NCBI RefSeq assembly: GCF_003012815.1
Contig: NZ_PXYJ01000002.1
Coordinates: 434,001 to 498,000, forward strand
DNA: 64,000 bases
Direction: 5' to 3'
From: Allosphingosinicella vermicomposti
GTDB lineage: Bacteria > Pseudomonadota > Alphaproteobacteria > Sphingomonadales > Sphingomonadaceae
The notes below the pieces were generated by a model. The model was given only the letters and a program-made list of their open reading frames with translations. It had not been told where the DNA came from and searched no databases. Positions 1 through 9,054 of this stretch are shown here, in pieces. The stretch's first letter is position 1; each line of letters opens with the position of its first letter. Made by a program: the position numbers and the translations under genes.

Positions 1-1
1 T

Positions 2-1180
2 TCTTATCATGGCGCGGGCACCTGCACCTTCTACGGCACCGCCAATTCGAACCAGATGATGATGGAGGTGATGGGCCTCCACATGCCGGGCGCGGCCTTC
101 GTCAATCCGGGCACGAAGCTGCGTCAGGAATTGACCCGCGCCGCCGTCCACCGGCTTAGCCAGATCGGTTGGAAGGGCGAGGATTATCGGCCACTTGGCC
201 AGTGTGTGGATGAGAAGGCGATTGTGAATGCCGCAGTCGGACTGCTCGCGACCGGCGGATCGACCAATCACGCGATCCATTTGCCCGCCATCGCGCGGGC
301 GGCCGGGATTGTGATCGATTGGGAGGATTTGGATCGCCTGTCCGCCGCCGTGCCGCTGATCGCGCGCGTCTACCCGAATGGTTCGGGCGACGTGAACCAT
401 TTCCAGGCGGCGGGCGGCATCGGTTTTACGATCCGCACTTTGCTGGAGAGCGGTCTGCTTCATGACGACATCATGACGGTGGCGGGCGAGCGCCTCGCCG
501 ATCATGCCCGGGAGCCGGTGCTGGATGGCGATAAGGCCGTGTGGCGCGATGGGGCGGCCGAAAGCCTCGACGAGACCATGCTTCGCCCGGCGAGCAATCC
601 GTTCCAGCCCGATGGCGGCATGCGCCTCCTAAAGGGCAATCTCGGTCGCGGGGTCATCAAGACGAGCGCGGTTGAGCGCTCGCGCTGGACGATCGAGGCG
701 CCCGCGCGGGTCTTCGCCGATCAGGATGAAGTGCTGGCCGCGTTCAAGGCGGGCGAGCTTGAGAAGGATGTGATCGTCGTCGTCCGCTTCCAGGGGCCCC
801 GCGCCAACGGCATGCCGGAACTTCACAAGCTGACTCCCGCGCTCGGCGTTCTTCAGGATCGCGGGTTCAAGGTCGCTTTGGTGACGGACGGCCGCATGTC
901 CGGCGCATCGGGCAAGGTGCCCGCCGCCATCCACGTGACGCCCGAAGCGCTGGGTGGCGGTCCGCTCGCCAAGCTGCGGGATGGCGACATCGTGCGGATG
1001 TCGGCTGAAATGGGAGAGATCGTGGCTTTGGTCGACGATTTGGACGCGCGCGAACCGGCCAAGGCGCCACCCGCGCCGATCGGCACCGGACGAGAATTGT
1101 TCGCCTTGATGCGCCATACCGCCGACAGCGCGGAAAAAGGCGCGTCGGCGATGCTGAATGCCATGGAGGAGGTAGCGTGA
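2..1180 (+). CDS. edd: Phosphogluconate dehydratase, 3' part
   Basis: This Entner-Doudoroff enzyme dehydrates 6-phosphogluconate to 2-keto-3-deoxy-6-phosphogluconate in the cytoplasm, using a [4Fe-4S] cluster. The 5' end lies outside the window, and the frame is open from base 2. The first visible residues include the IlvD/Edd signature [14 protein letters not shown], whose cysteine is a cluster ligand. Further on come [20 protein letters not shown] and, near the C-terminus, [20 protein letters not shown], both characteristic of Edd. About 390 of the usual ~605 residues are present. The stop overlaps the GTG start of glk in a GTGA junction, so the genes are translationally coupled. The family assignment is secure. 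Confidence 0.96.
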   Translation, partial: SYHGAGTCTFYGTANSNQMMMEVMGLHMPGAAFVNPGTKLRQELTRAAVHRLSQIGWKGEDYRPLGQCVDEKAIVNAAVGLLATGGSTNHAIHLPAIARAAGIVIDWEDLDRLSAAVPLIARVYPNGSGDVNHFQAAGGIGFTIRTLLESGLLHDDIMTVAGERLADHAREPVLDGDKAVWRDGAAESLDETMLRPASNPFQPDGGMRLLKGNLGRGVIKTSAVERSRWTIEAPARVFADQDEVLAAFKAGELEKDVIVVVRFQGPRANGMPELHKLTPALGVLQDRGFKVALVTDGRMSGASGKVPAAIHVTPEALGGGPLAKLRDGDIVRMSAEMGEIVALVDDLDAREPAKAPPAPIGTGRELFALMRHTADSAEKGASAMLNAMEEVA

Positions 1181-2148
1181 CGGAAATCGTAGCGGTCGAC
1201 ATTGGGGGCACGCACGCACGCTTCGCGCTGGCGGAGGTCGAAAATGGCCGCGTGACATCGCTCGGCGACGAAGTGGTACTGAAGACCGCCGAACATGCCA
1301 GCCTGCAGACCGCATGGGAGGATTTCGGCAACCGCGTCGGACGCCCCCTCCCCCGCGCCGCCGGCATCGCTTTTGCCGGGCCGGTGCAGGGCGACCTTCT
1401 GAAGCTCACCAATAATCCGTGGGTGATCCGACCCGCGCTGATCAAGGAAAAGCTGAACGTCGACCGCTATGCCCTGGTCAACGATTTCGGCGCGGTCGCC
1501 CATGCCGTGGCGCAGCTTGGCCCGGAATATTTCCAGCATCTGTGTGGCCCCAAGCGCGACCTTCCCGAAGAGGGCGTGATCAGCATCGTCGGCCCGGGCA
1601 CCGGCCTTGGCGTTGCGCAATTGCTGAAGCGGAATGGCCGCTATCATGTCATCGAGACCGAGGGCGGTCATATCGATTTCGCGCCGCTGGACGGGCTTGA
1701 AGACAAAATCTTGGGCAAACTGCGCGAACGCTATCGCCGCGTGTCGGTGGAGCGGATCGCCGCCGGGCCGGGCCTTGCCAATCTCTACGAAGCGCTCGCC
1801 GCGATCGAGAACCGGCAGGTGCAATATCGCGACGACAAGGCGCTGTGGACGGCGGCGCTCGAAGGGCATGACAGCCTTGCCGCAGCCGCGCTCGACCGCT
1901 TCTGCCTCAGCCTTGGCGCGGTGGCGGGCGACCTGGCCCTCGCCCATGGCGCATCCGCCGTCGTGATCGCGGGCGGCGTCGGCCTTCGCGTCGCCGACCA
2001 TCTGCCGCGCTCGGGTTTCGCCGACCGCTTCATTGCCAAGGGCCGGTTCGAACGCCGCATGGACGAAATGGCGGTGAAGCTCATCACCTATGACCAACCG
2101 GGTCTGTTCGGCGCCGCCGCCGCCTTTGCCGGGGAATTTCACGAATGA
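1177..2148 (+). CDS. glk: Glucokinase (Glk family)
   Basis: This kinase phosphorylates glucose with ATP to glucose-6-phosphate, feeding the Entner-Doudoroff route encoded around it. It has 323 residues, the normal length for the bacterial Glk family. The N-terminal phosphate-binding motif [14 protein letters not shown], the middle motif NDFGAVAHA with the catalytic Asp, and [11 protein letters not shown] are visible, as is a C-terminal glycine-rich [10 protein letters not shown] segment. The GTG start overlaps the edd stop by 4 bp, and its own stop overlaps the eda ATG by 4 bp. This places it firmly in the middle of one operon. Confidence 0.96.
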   Translation: MTEIVAVDIGGTHARFALAEVENGRVTSLGDEVVLKTAEHASLQTAWEDFGNRVGRPLPRAAGIAFAGPVQGDLLKLTNNPWVIRPALIKEKLNVDRYALVNDFGAVAHAVAQLGPEYFQHLCGPKRDLPEEGVISIVGPGTGLGVAQLLKRNGRYHVIETEGGHIDFAPLDGLEDKILGKLRERYRRVSVERIAAGPGLANLYEALAAIENRQVQYRDDKALWTAALEGHDSLAAAALDRFCLSLGAVAGDLALAHGASAVVIAGGVGLRVADHLPRSGFADRFIAKGRFERRMDEMAVKLITYDQPGLFGAAAAFAGEFHE

Positions 2149-2759
2149 CGAAGATTGAGACGATCATGCGCACATCGCCGGTCATTCCGGTGCTGGTGGT
2201 GGAAGACGCCGCTCATGCCCGCCCGATCGCGCAGGCGCTGGTGAATGGCGGCCTTAAGGTGCTGGAAGTGACGCTGCGCACGCAAGCGGCGCTCGACGTG
2301 ATCCGCGAGATGAGGCAGGTGGAAGGCGCCATCGTCGGCGCAGGCACCGTCCTTAACGAACAGGATCTACGCCGCAGCGTGGATGCGGGCGCCGAGTTCA
2401 TCGTGTCGCCGGGCCTCACCGAACCGTTGGGCAGGGCCGCGATTGCGAGCGGCATCCCCTTCCTCCCGGGCATCGCCAATGCGGGCGACATCATGCGCGG
2501 CCTCGACCTTGGGCTTAACCGCTTCAAATTCTTCCCGGCCGAAGCATCGGGCGGTTTGAAGGCGCTGAAGGCGCTGGCCGGACCGTTCGGCAATGTCCGC
2601 TTCTGCCCGACCGGCGGCATCACCTCCGACACGGCGCCGTCCTGGCTGGCGGAGGATGCGGTGCTCTGCGTCGGTGGCAGCTGGATCGTCGGCAAGGGCG
2701 CCCCCGATGTCGCGGCGATCGAAGCGAGCGCGCGGGCGGCGGCGGCGCTCCAGGTTTGA
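2145..2759 (+). CDS. eda: KDPG aldolase (2-dehydro-3-deoxy-phosphogluconate aldolase)
   Basis: Eda cleaves 2-keto-3-deoxy-6-phosphogluconate to pyruvate and glyceraldehyde-3-phosphate, the last step of the Entner-Doudoroff pathway. It has 204 residues, the usual length. Class I aldolase features are visible: the Schiff-base lysine K128 in RFKFFPAEASGG and the general acid/base glutamate E41 in LEVTLRT. The TIM-barrel phosphate-binding segment FCPTGGI also matches. The ATG overlaps the glk stop (ATGA). The end overlaps a small downstream frame that starts with TTG. Confidence 0.97.
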   Translation: MTKIETIMRTSPVIPVLVVEDAAHARPIAQALVNGGLKVLEVTLRTQAALDVIREMRQVEGAIVGAGTVLNEQDLRRSVDAGAEFIVSPGLTEPLGRAAIASGIPFLPGIANAGDIMRGLDLGLNRFKFFPAEASGGLKALKALAGPFGNVRFCPTGGITSDTAPSWLAEDAVLCVGGSWIVGKGAPDVAAIEASARAAAALQV

Positions 2760-2995
2760 CCGTCTTCGTCTTCCTGCCTGCAATTTTCTTTGCGATGATG
2801 CTGGCATTGTTTTGGGTGCCAGCAGGAAAGCGGCTGCGCCGGGGGCGGAAGAAAGCCGCGGCTATTCTGCTCATCGCCCCCGTTGCGCTGTTCGGAATGC
2901 TCGCCATCGTCAGCCCCGATTTCGCTGTGGCGGTGGCGGCAGCATTGCTCCTTCCCTTCATCATGCTCTTCGGTCCGCCGCTGCTGCCAGCCTAG
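2756..2995 (+). CDS. Small two-helix membrane protein at the end of the ED operon
   Basis: A 79-residue frame whose TTG start overlaps the last codon and stop of eda. It is almost entirely hydrophobic: one predicted membrane helix lies at residues 3-20, an Arg/Lys-rich loop (GKRLRRGRKK) at about 24-33, then two further hydrophobic stretches. I do not recognise a family. The stop-start overlap follows the pattern of the preceding genes, which argues that it is translated. There is no homology I can name, so its existence as a gene is moderately supported and its role is unknown. Confidence 0.5.
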   Translation: MTVFVFLPAIFFAMMLALFWVPAGKRLRRGRKKAAAILLIAPVALFGMLAIVSPDFAVAVAAALLLPFIMLFGPPLLPA

Positions 2996-3060
2996 CAGCT
3001 CCAAGGAACCGGTTGCTTTCCGGGATGTTCGAAGTGGGACGTTCCTGCCGGAGATTATCA

Positions 3061-3492
3061 ATGGAAGCGCAACAATTGCATCGCGGGCGGCTCATCGATC
3101 ATATCCAGCTGGTCGTGAAGGATCTCCCGGCTAGCCGCCGCTTTTACGAAGCGGTTTTCAATGTGCTCGACATCCCGATCGGCGGAACGGCGGACGATTA
3201 TTTTTGGGCGGATGAGCTCTTCATTTCGACCGCGAACAGCGAGGCTGCGCAGGGCAAGCTGACCGGGCGCCATCACCTCGCCTTCCAGGCGGCCGACAAG
3301 GCGATGGTCGATGCTTTTTACACGGCGGCGCTGGACAATGGCGGGACGGATAATGGCGCGCCGGGTGAGCGGCCCATCTACCATCCCGGCTATTATGGCG
3401 CCTTCGTGCTCGACCCGGACGGGAATAATATCGAGGCGGTCTATCATGGCGAGGCGAACCGTTCCGCGCCGAGTGTTACTGTCGATTTTTAG
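3061..3492 (+). CDS. VOC-family (glyoxalase/dioxygenase-fold) protein
   Basis: A 143-residue protein with the vicinal-oxygen-chelate fold. It begins LIDHIQLVVKDLPASRRFYEAVF, the standard first beta-alpha unit with a metal-ligand His. A second half carries HHLAFQA, and the protein ends in YYGAFVLDPDGNNIEAVYH with the conserved Asp-Pro-Asp-Gly-Asn turn and a terminal Glu ligand. The start is the ATG preceded by GGAG eight bases upstream. Such small VOC proteins include metalloenzymes and resistance proteins, and the substrate cannot be told from the sequence. It stands alone, followed by a palindromic repeat. Confidence 0.85.
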   Translation: MEAQQLHRGRLIDHIQLVVKDLPASRRFYEAVFNVLDIPIGGTADDYFWADELFISTANSEAAQGKLTGRHHLAFQAADKAMVDAFYTAALDNGGTDNGAPGERPIYHPGYYGAFVLDPDGNNIEAVYHGEANRSAPSVTVDF

Positions 3493-3499
3493 TCCGCTC

Positions 3500-3583
3500 G
3501 TCATTGCGAGCGAAGCAATCCAGCGGCGCCGGACCTAGCCGCAAGATGGATTGCTTCGTCGCTGCGCTCCTCGCAATGACGAA
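3500..3583. repeat. Intergenic palindromic element (CGTCATTGCGAGCG family)
   Basis: Inverted repeat with arms beginning CGTCATTGCGAGCGAAGCAA (left) and the reverse complement of TCGTCATTGCGAGGAGCGCA (right), separated by a GC-rich centre. It lies between two convergent genes. The transcript would fold into a long imperfect hairpin that could also act as a terminator for both. Confidence 0.85.
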
Positions 3584-4402
3584 CTAGCTGCTGTGGCAGG
3601 CAGGACAGCTAATGCCTTCGACATAGAGCGGTGACTTCTGCTCCTCCGCGTTGACCGGGCGGCCGCAGGGCTTGCAGAGGACGTGGGTGCCGAGTTCCAG
3701 CCCGTGGCCCACCGAGACGCGCTCGTCGAAGACGAAACATTCGCCTTCCCACAGGCTTTGGTCGGCGGGAACGGTTTCCAGATATTTGAGGATGCCGCCG
3801 TCGAGGTGGTAGACCTCATCAATCCCTTCCGACTTCAGGAAGGCGGTGGATTTTTCACAGCGTATGCCGCCGGTGCAGAACATGGCGACCTTGGGGGCCT
3901 TGGCGATTTCGTCGCGATGGGCGCGGAACCAGGCGGGGAAGTCGCGGAAGCTCTCCGTCTTGGGATCGACCGCGCCCTTGAAGGTACCGATGCCGACTTC
4001 ATAATCGTTGCGCGTGTCGATGAGAATTGTGCCTGGATCGGAGATGAGGGCGTTCCAATCCTGCGGCGCGACATAGTGGCCGGTGCCCTGCAGCGGATCG
4101 ACGTCCGGCTCGCCCATCGTCACGATTTCCTTCTTCAGCCGCACCTTCATGCGGCCGAAGGGCATGGTTTGCGCGTGACTGTCCTTGAAGCTTAAGTCCG
4201 CGCAGCCGGGGAGCGCGCGGATCGCGGCGAGCGCCGCTTCGATGCCTTCGTGGGTTCCAGCGATGGTGCCGTTAATGCCCTCACGGGCGACGAGGAGGGT
4301 GCCCTTGATCCCGGCTGCGGCGCAGGCGTCATCGAGCCGCGCCTTGATCGCGGCGGGGTCTTCAAAGGGAGTGAATTTGTAGAGGGCGGTGACGCGGATC
4401 AT
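3584..4402 (-). CDS. trhO: tRNA uridine-34 hydroxylase, rhodanese family (TrhO/YceA)
   Basis: TrhO makes 5-hydroxyuridine at the wobble position of certain tRNAs using O2. The 272-residue protein has the family architecture. An N-terminal acylphosphatase-like domain (about 1-95) contains [11 protein letters not shown] rhodanese domain (about 115-215) has the active-site loop [12 protein letters not shown]-terminal segment carries CKPCGRPV and CPAC, a likely metal-binding Cys set. The ATG overlaps the stop of the upstream transporter by 4 bp (ATGA), so the two minus-strand genes are co-transcribed although the functions look unrelated. Confidence 0.93.
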   Translation of the reverse strand: MIRVTALYKFTPFEDPAAIKARLDDACAAAGIKGTLLVAREGINGTIAGTHEGIEAALAAIRALPGCADLSFKDSHAQTMPFGRMKVRLKKEIVTMGEPDVDPLQGTGHYVAPQDWNALISDPGTILIDTRNDYEVGIGTFKGAVDPKTESFRDFPAWFRAHRDEIAKAPKVAMFCTGGIRCEKSTAFLKSEGIDEVYHLDGGILKYLETVPADQSLWEGECFVFDERVSVGHGLELGTHVLCKPCGRPVNAEEQKSPLYVEGISCPACHSS

Positions 4403-5892
4403 TTCGTGGTTCGGCTGAGCCTTAGGGATGCGAGCGCCGCCGCGACCATGAAGCCGCCGCCGATCAAGAAGGAGATGACCGGGGCTTGCGGATAAAGGTT
4501 GCGGACGAGGGCGCCCATCACCGTCGCGACCACAAGCTGCGGCAGGACGATGAAGATGTTGAAGAGGCCCATATAGATGCCGAGCTTGTTCTGCGGCAAC
4601 GCGCCGCAGAGGATGGAATAAGGCAGGCTGAGGATCGAGGCCCAGGCCATGCCGATGCCGGCCATGGAGAGCATCAGCATGTTCGGGTCGGCGATCACCG
4701 CGAAGGAGGCGAGGCCGAGGCCGCCCGCAACGAGGTTTACGGCGTGGAGGCGGGCGGTGCCGATCCGGGCGGCGAGCTTCGGGATCAGGAAGGCATAGAG
4801 GGCGGCGATGCCGTTATAGACGGCGAAGAGCACGCCGACATAATCCGCGCCTTCATTATAGGCGGCGGAGGTCGTTTCGGTGGAGCCGAATTGGTACTGG
4901 GTGACGATCGGGGTGGCGTAGACCCAGAGGATGAAGAGGGCGAACCAGGACAGGAACTGGATCACCGCGAGGCGACGCATGGTCTGCGGCATCGCCCAAA
5001 GGTCGCTCAATATCTGGCCCAAGGCGCCGCCCGACCCGCCGGAGCGGCGGCGGAGATTGTTGACGATCTGCAGGATCCCGAAGGCGGCAAGGCCGAAGCC
5101 GAGGATGTAGAGCGGGTTGTCGAGGCCGAATTCAGCGACGACCAGAACAATGGCGGCGCCCGCGACGATCCAGGGCAGTGCGCCGCCGATCGAGGGGATG
5201 ATCGAGGCGTGAGTTACTGTAGGGTTGGCTGTATGCTCGAAAGCGGCCATTTCGTCGGGCGAATATTCCTTTGTCGAGAAGATGGTCCAGAGGACTGCGC
5301 CGAGCGCCATCGCCGCACCTAAGTAGAAGGAATATTTGACGGAATCGGGCACGACGCCGGGCGCGGCGGTGTTCGACACTTCGAACACATTGTTGAGAAT
5401 GGTGGGGGCGAGCGAGGCCGCGACCGCCCCCGCGCCGATGAAGACGGTCTGAAAAGCGTAGCCTGCGGTGCGCTGTTTTTCATCGAGCATGTCGCCGACG
5501 AAGGCGCGGAACGGCTCCATCGCGATGTTCAAGGAGGCGTCGAGCATCCAGAACAGGCTTGCCGCCATCCACAATTCCGAGCTGTGCGGCATGAAGATGA
5601 GGGCGATCGAGCAGAGCAAGGCCCCGGCGAGGAAATAGGGACGGCGGCGGCCTAAGGGGCCCCAGGTGCGGTCGCTGAAATAGCCGATGATCGGCTGGAC
5701 GAGGAGGCCGGTGACCGGACCCGCAATCCAGAGAATGGGAAGCTCGTCAATCGAGGCGCCGAGCGTCTGGAAGATGCGGCTGACGTTCGCGTTCTGCAAC
5801 GCGAAGGCGATCTGGATTCCGAAGAAGCCGAAGGAGATGTTCCACAGGCCCCAGAAGCCGAGCGTCGGCTTTTTCTTCGGCATCATCGTCAC
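4399..5892 (-). CDS. MFS transporter, SLC45/GPH-like sugar:proton symporter
   Basis: An inner-membrane transporter of about 497 residues with some twelve hydrophobic segments. The N-terminal region [21 protein letters not shown] and the loop motif [17 protein letters not shown] are typical of the SLC45/sucrose-maltose type symporters found in alphaproteobacteria. The start is a GTG preceded by GGGTGGGGA six bases upstream. An in-frame ATG two codons later (position 5886) is an equally possible start. The open frame extends about 70 codons further upstream, but that stretch reads like non-coding sequence. An oligosaccharide or disaccharide substrate would suit the nearby glucokinase/ED genes; this is inference. 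Confidence 0.88.
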   Translation of the reverse strand: MTMMPKKKPTLGFWGLWNISFGFFGIQIAFALQNANVSRIFQTLGASIDELPILWIAGPVTGLLVQPIIGYFSDRTWGPLGRRRPYFLAGALLCSIALIFMPHSSELWMAASLFWMLDASLNIAMEPFRAFVGDMLDEKQRTAGYAFQTVFIGAGAVAASLAPTILNNVFEVSNTAAPGVVPDSVKYSFYLGAAMALGAVLWTIFSTKEYSPDEMAAFEHTANPTVTHASIIPSIGGALPWIVAGAAIVLVVAEFGLDNPLYILGFGLAAFGILQIVNNLRRRSGGSGGALGQILSDLWAMPQTMRRLAVIQFLSWFALFILWVYATPIVTQYQFGSTETTSAAYNEGADYVGVLFAVYNGIAALYAFLIPKLAARIGTARLHAVNLVAGGLGLASFAVIADPNMLMLSMAGIGMAWASILSLPYSILCGALPQNKLGIYMGLFNIFIVLPQLVVATVMGALVRNLYPQAPVISFLIGGGFMVAAALASLRLSRTTK

Positions 5893-6095
5893 GGCAAATC
5901 CCCACCCTTCAAAGCCGCTGACATGTGCAAGCGGCGAATTCAGTTTGGAAATTGGCCAAGGCTGGCGCCCAAGTCCAGCAGATTCCCATGTCCTACAGGC
6001 GGCGGCTTTGCTATCGAAACCGCTCGGCTCAACGGGGGAGTCGGTCTTGTAGAGCGAGACACGAGGGGGAGAAAAGATGGGATCGCTTCGAATCG

Positions 6096-6128
6096 CTGTC
6101 ACAAAACAGTCTTATGACTGTCACCAAA
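6096..6128 (+). promoter_or_regulatory. Three-unit Pho box (PhoB binding site) upstream of gspC
   Basis: Three heptamers spaced exactly 11 bp apart: CTGTCAC at 6096, CAGTCTT at 6107 and CTGTCAC at 6118. They are separated by the A-rich tetramers AAAA and ATGA and followed by CAAA. This matches the PhoB consensus of CTGTCAT-type direct repeats with 4-bp AT-rich spacers. A TATCTT hexamer at 6133-6138 could be the -10, since Pho boxes replace the -35. The site ends about 35 bp before the gspC ATG. It predicts induction of the secretion operon under phosphate starvation. Confidence 0.8.
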
Positions 6129-6162
6129 TGCTTATCTTTGCATCCTAGGCCGTGACGAGACG

Positions 6163-6906
6163 ATGAGCGGGGACGCGGTTCAGGACGGCGATGGCCAACA
6201 AAGTGAGGGCGATGCGCGGCGCGTGACGCTCCGCCCGGCCGCGCTGCGCATCCTGCGATCCTTGCCGCGCACCACTGTCTATACCGGCCTTGAAATCCTG
6301 TTCCTCGCCCTGCTTGCCATCCAGTGCGCGCGGCTGTTCTGGACCCTCGCAACCCCGGTGGGGCCGTTGGGGGAATGGCGCGCGACGGGTATTCAGCCGC
6401 CACGCGCGATCGATCCGCAGGCCTTTGCCGTGTTCGACCCCTTCTTCCGCCTCGACGGCGGCGGCGGACCGATGCAGGTGACCGCGCTCGCGATCAAATT
6501 GTTCGGCGTGCGCGAGGATCAGGCGTCGGGCCGGGGATCGGCGATCATCAGCACGCCCGATGGGCAACAAAGAAGTTTCGCGGTGGGCGATGAAATCATG
6601 CCGGGCGTGGTGCTGAAGAGCGTCGCATTCGACAGCGTGACGATCAGCCGGTCGGGCAGCGACGAGCAATTGTTCCTCGACCAATCATCCCCTGCCCCGG
6701 CTTCGGCGCCTGTTCAGGGCGTGGTCGGCCCCACAACGTCGGTATCTTCAATCCCGCCCTCTCCGCCTCCGCCCGTGCCGGTGCGCCCATCCTCGCAGGT
6801 GCCCGTCATCACCATGGCGCCCCCAAATGCCGTCCCGCCGCGCACCACGCGCGCCGTAGGGCCCTTGAGGCCAGTATCAAATGCGGCCGTGCCGCCCGGA
6901 AAGTAA
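6163..6906 (+). CDS. gspC: Type II secretion system protein GspC
   Basis: GspC is the inner-membrane clamp that joins the GspLM platform to the GspD secretin. The 247-residue protein has a cytoplasmic N-terminus, one membrane helix (about residues 45-65, LEILFLALLAIQCARLF) and a periplasmic homology region. The latter includes LDGGGGPMQVTALAIKLFGVRED and FAVGDEIMPGVVLKSVAFDSVTI, typical of the HR domain. A proline-rich tail follows from about residue 185. No PDZ domain is evident, as in several alphaproteobacterial GspCs. It is the first gene of the gsp operon, 3 bp before gspD. Confidence 0.9.
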   Translation: MSGDAVQDGDGQQSEGDARRVTLRPAALRILRSLPRTTVYTGLEILFLALLAIQCARLFWTLATPVGPLGEWRATGIQPPRAIDPQAFAVFDPFFRLDGGGGPMQVTALAIKLFGVREDQASGRGSAIISTPDGQQRSFAVGDEIMPGVVLKSVAFDSVTISRSGSDEQLFLDQSSPAPASAPVQGVVGPTTSVSSIPPSPPPPVPVRPSSQVPVITMAPPNAVPPRTTRAVGPLRPVSNAAVPPGK

Positions 6907-6909
6907 CAC

Positions 6910-9054
6910 ATGAAGCGTTTCATCATCGGCCTTTTGATCGCGACGGCGCCGGTTCCGGCCTGGTCGCAATATGTCCTGAATTTCCGCGAAGCGGACGTGC
7001 GCGCCTTCGTTGAGGATGCGGCGCGCGTCACGGGGCGCACCTTCGTCGTCGATCCCGCCGTGCAGGGTAAGGTTTCGGTGGTGAGCGAGCGGCCGCTGTC
7101 GCGTTCGGAATATTTCGAACTGGTCCTCTCGACGCTCCGCGCCAACGGCCTGGTTGCCGTGCCGATTTCGGGAGGCGGCTTCCGCATCCAACCGTCCGCA
7201 ACGGCGGCGTCATCGGGCGGGCGCGTTGGCGGCAGCACCGTCAGCCCCAACCGCTTCGTCACCGAGATTTTCCGGCTGCGGAATATCGACGCGGCTTCCG
7301 CCGTCGAGACCTTGCGCCCGCTGGTGAGCCGCGAAGGATCGATCACCGCCAACCGCAACACATTGGTGGTCGCCGACTTTGGCGACAATGTGAACCGCAT
7401 CCGTCAACTTATCGCGCAGATCGACCGCAGCACGGCGACCACCACGCTCGTTACGCTGAACAATGCCGGGGCGCGGGAGATTGCCGAATCCCTCGCGCAG
7501 CTGGCCGGGGGCGAGCGCGGGCCCGCGATTTCGATCGTCGCCATCGACAGTTCCAATTCCCTCGCCCTGCGCGGTGAGGCACCGGAAGTGGCGCGCTTTG
7601 CCGAGCTGGCCCGCGATCTCGACGTTCGCGCGGCGAGCGGGGCGGAAGTGCGCGTGGTGTTCCTGGAACATGCCGATGCCGAGCAGCTTTTGCCCGTTCT
7701 CCAGCAGCTTCTGGGCCAGCAAGTGACGCCGCCGTCGACGCGCACCAACCGCACGACGCGGAGCGGGGGCACGAGCAGCCAATCCGCGACAACCAATGCG
7801 GGCACGGTGCAGCCAGCCGCCACCTCCAGCGCGGTAGCGGCGCCTGCGACCGGCGAAAGCGTGTTCGGGCAGAAGAGCGCGGTGGTCACCCGCTTTGAAG
7901 GCGCGAACGCCATCGTCATCGCAGCGTCGCCCGACATTCAGCGGCAATTGGGCGAAGTGATCCGGCAGCTCGATACGCGGCGCCAGCAGGTGCTGGTCGA
8001 GGCGATCATCGTCGAGATTTCGGACAATGCGGCCAAGCAGCTTGGCGTGCAATTGCTGCTCGCCGGCCTTAAGGGGAGCAACATTCCCTTTGCCGTCACC
8101 AATTATTCGAACGCGTCGCCCAACATCCTGACCGTCGCGGGCGCAATCGCCGCCGAAAAGCTGCGCAAGACGACGACGACGGTGAACGGCCAAGTTGTCA
8201 CGACACAGCAGAATTCGGCGGTTGCCGATGCGCTTCAGCAGGCGGCGGTTGGCGAAATCCTGAATTCGCCGGGCGGGCTCGGCGGCATGGGCTTCCGCGC
8301 GGGCAATGCGATTTTCGGCGCGATCATCAACGCGGTGAATTCGGACAACAAATCGAACGTGCTGTCGACGCCGTCGATCATGACATTGGACAATCAGGAA
8401 GCTCGCCTGCTGGTCGGCCAGGAAATTCCGATTACCACCGGCGAGGCGCTGTCCGACAATTTCGACAATGCGTTCCGGACTGTTCAGCGGCAGAATGTCG
8501 GCATCAGCCTGGAAGTGAAGCCGCAGATCAATGCAGGCGGCACGATCAAGCTCGACCTGCGGCAGGAAGTGAGCTCGATCGCCGGGCCGGTGTCGCGCGA
8601 TTTTTCAGACCTCATCCTCAACAAGCGCGAGCTTGAGACGACCATCACCGTGGATGACGGCGAGATTGTCGGCATTGGCGGCCTGCTGGACGACAATGAG
8701 CGGCGGACGATCGAGAAGATCCCGTTCCTTGGCGACCTTCCGGTGCTCGGCAATCTGTTCAAATCGAAGGGCAAGGCGCGGGCGAAAACCAATTTGATGG
8801 TCTTCATCCGCCCGACGATCCTGAAGACCACCGAAGATGCTCGGGCGATGAGCGGCCGCCGCTACGATTATATCCGGAACATGCAATATCAGCAGGATCC
8901 GGAAAGCGAGCCGACGATCGATGAACTGGTGCGCGATTATATGGGCGCCGTGCCGCCGGGCGCGGTGGCCGCGCCGCAGCCCGCCCCTGCCCTGCCACAG
9001 ACGCAGACGGTGATCGAGGCCGTTCCGGTGCCGGTGAGCGAACCGGGGCAATGA
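6910..9054 (+). CDS. gspD: Type II secretion secretin GspD
   Basis: The outer-membrane secretin channel of the type II system. The 714-residue precursor has a signal peptide (MKRFIIGLLIATAPVPAWS). An N0 domain starting YVLNFREADVRAFVEDAARVT and repeated N1-N3 domains follow. A Ser/Thr/Gly-rich insert lies around residues 278-320. The C-terminal secretin domain includes VLVEAIIVEIS, SNVLSTPSIMTLDNQEA and VGQEIPI, and ends with VDDGEIVGIGGLL and PFLGDLPVLGNLF. A Pro/Ala-rich tail closes the protein. No adjacent pilotin is seen. The stop overlaps the gspE ATG. Confidence 0.97.
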   Translation: MKRFIIGLLIATAPVPAWSQYVLNFREADVRAFVEDAARVTGRTFVVDPAVQGKVSVVSERPLSRSEYFELVLSTLRANGLVAVPISGGGFRIQPSATAASSGGRVGGSTVSPNRFVTEIFRLRNIDAASAVETLRPLVSREGSITANRNTLVVADFGDNVNRIRQLIAQIDRSTATTTLVTLNNAGAREIAESLAQLAGGERGPAISIVAIDSSNSLALRGEAPEVARFAELARDLDVRAASGAEVRVVFLEHADAEQLLPVLQQLLGQQVTPPSTRTNRTTRSGGTSSQSATTNAGTVQPAATSSAVAAPATGESVFGQKSAVVTRFEGANAIVIAASPDIQRQLGEVIRQLDTRRQQVLVEAIIVEISDNAAKQLGVQLLLAGLKGSNIPFAVTNYSNASPNILTVAGAIAAEKLRKTTTTVNGQVVTTQQNSAVADALQQAAVGEILNSPGGLGGMGFRAGNAIFGAIINAVNSDNKSNVLSTPSIMTLDNQEARLLVGQEIPITTGEALSDNFDNAFRTVQRQNVGISLEVKPQINAGGTIKLDLRQEVSSIAGPVSRDFSDLILNKRELETTITVDDGEIVGIGGLLDDNERRTIEKIPFLGDLPVLGNLFKSKGKARAKTNLMVFIRPTILKTTEDARAMSGRRYDYIRNMQYQQDPESEPTIDELVRDYMGAVPPGAVAAPQPAPALPQTQTVIEAVPVPVSEPGQ

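Noticed and set aside
853-2142. A 429-codon minus-strand frame opposite edd and glk
   Set aside because: Both sense genes have complete catalytic motifs; the antisense product shows none.
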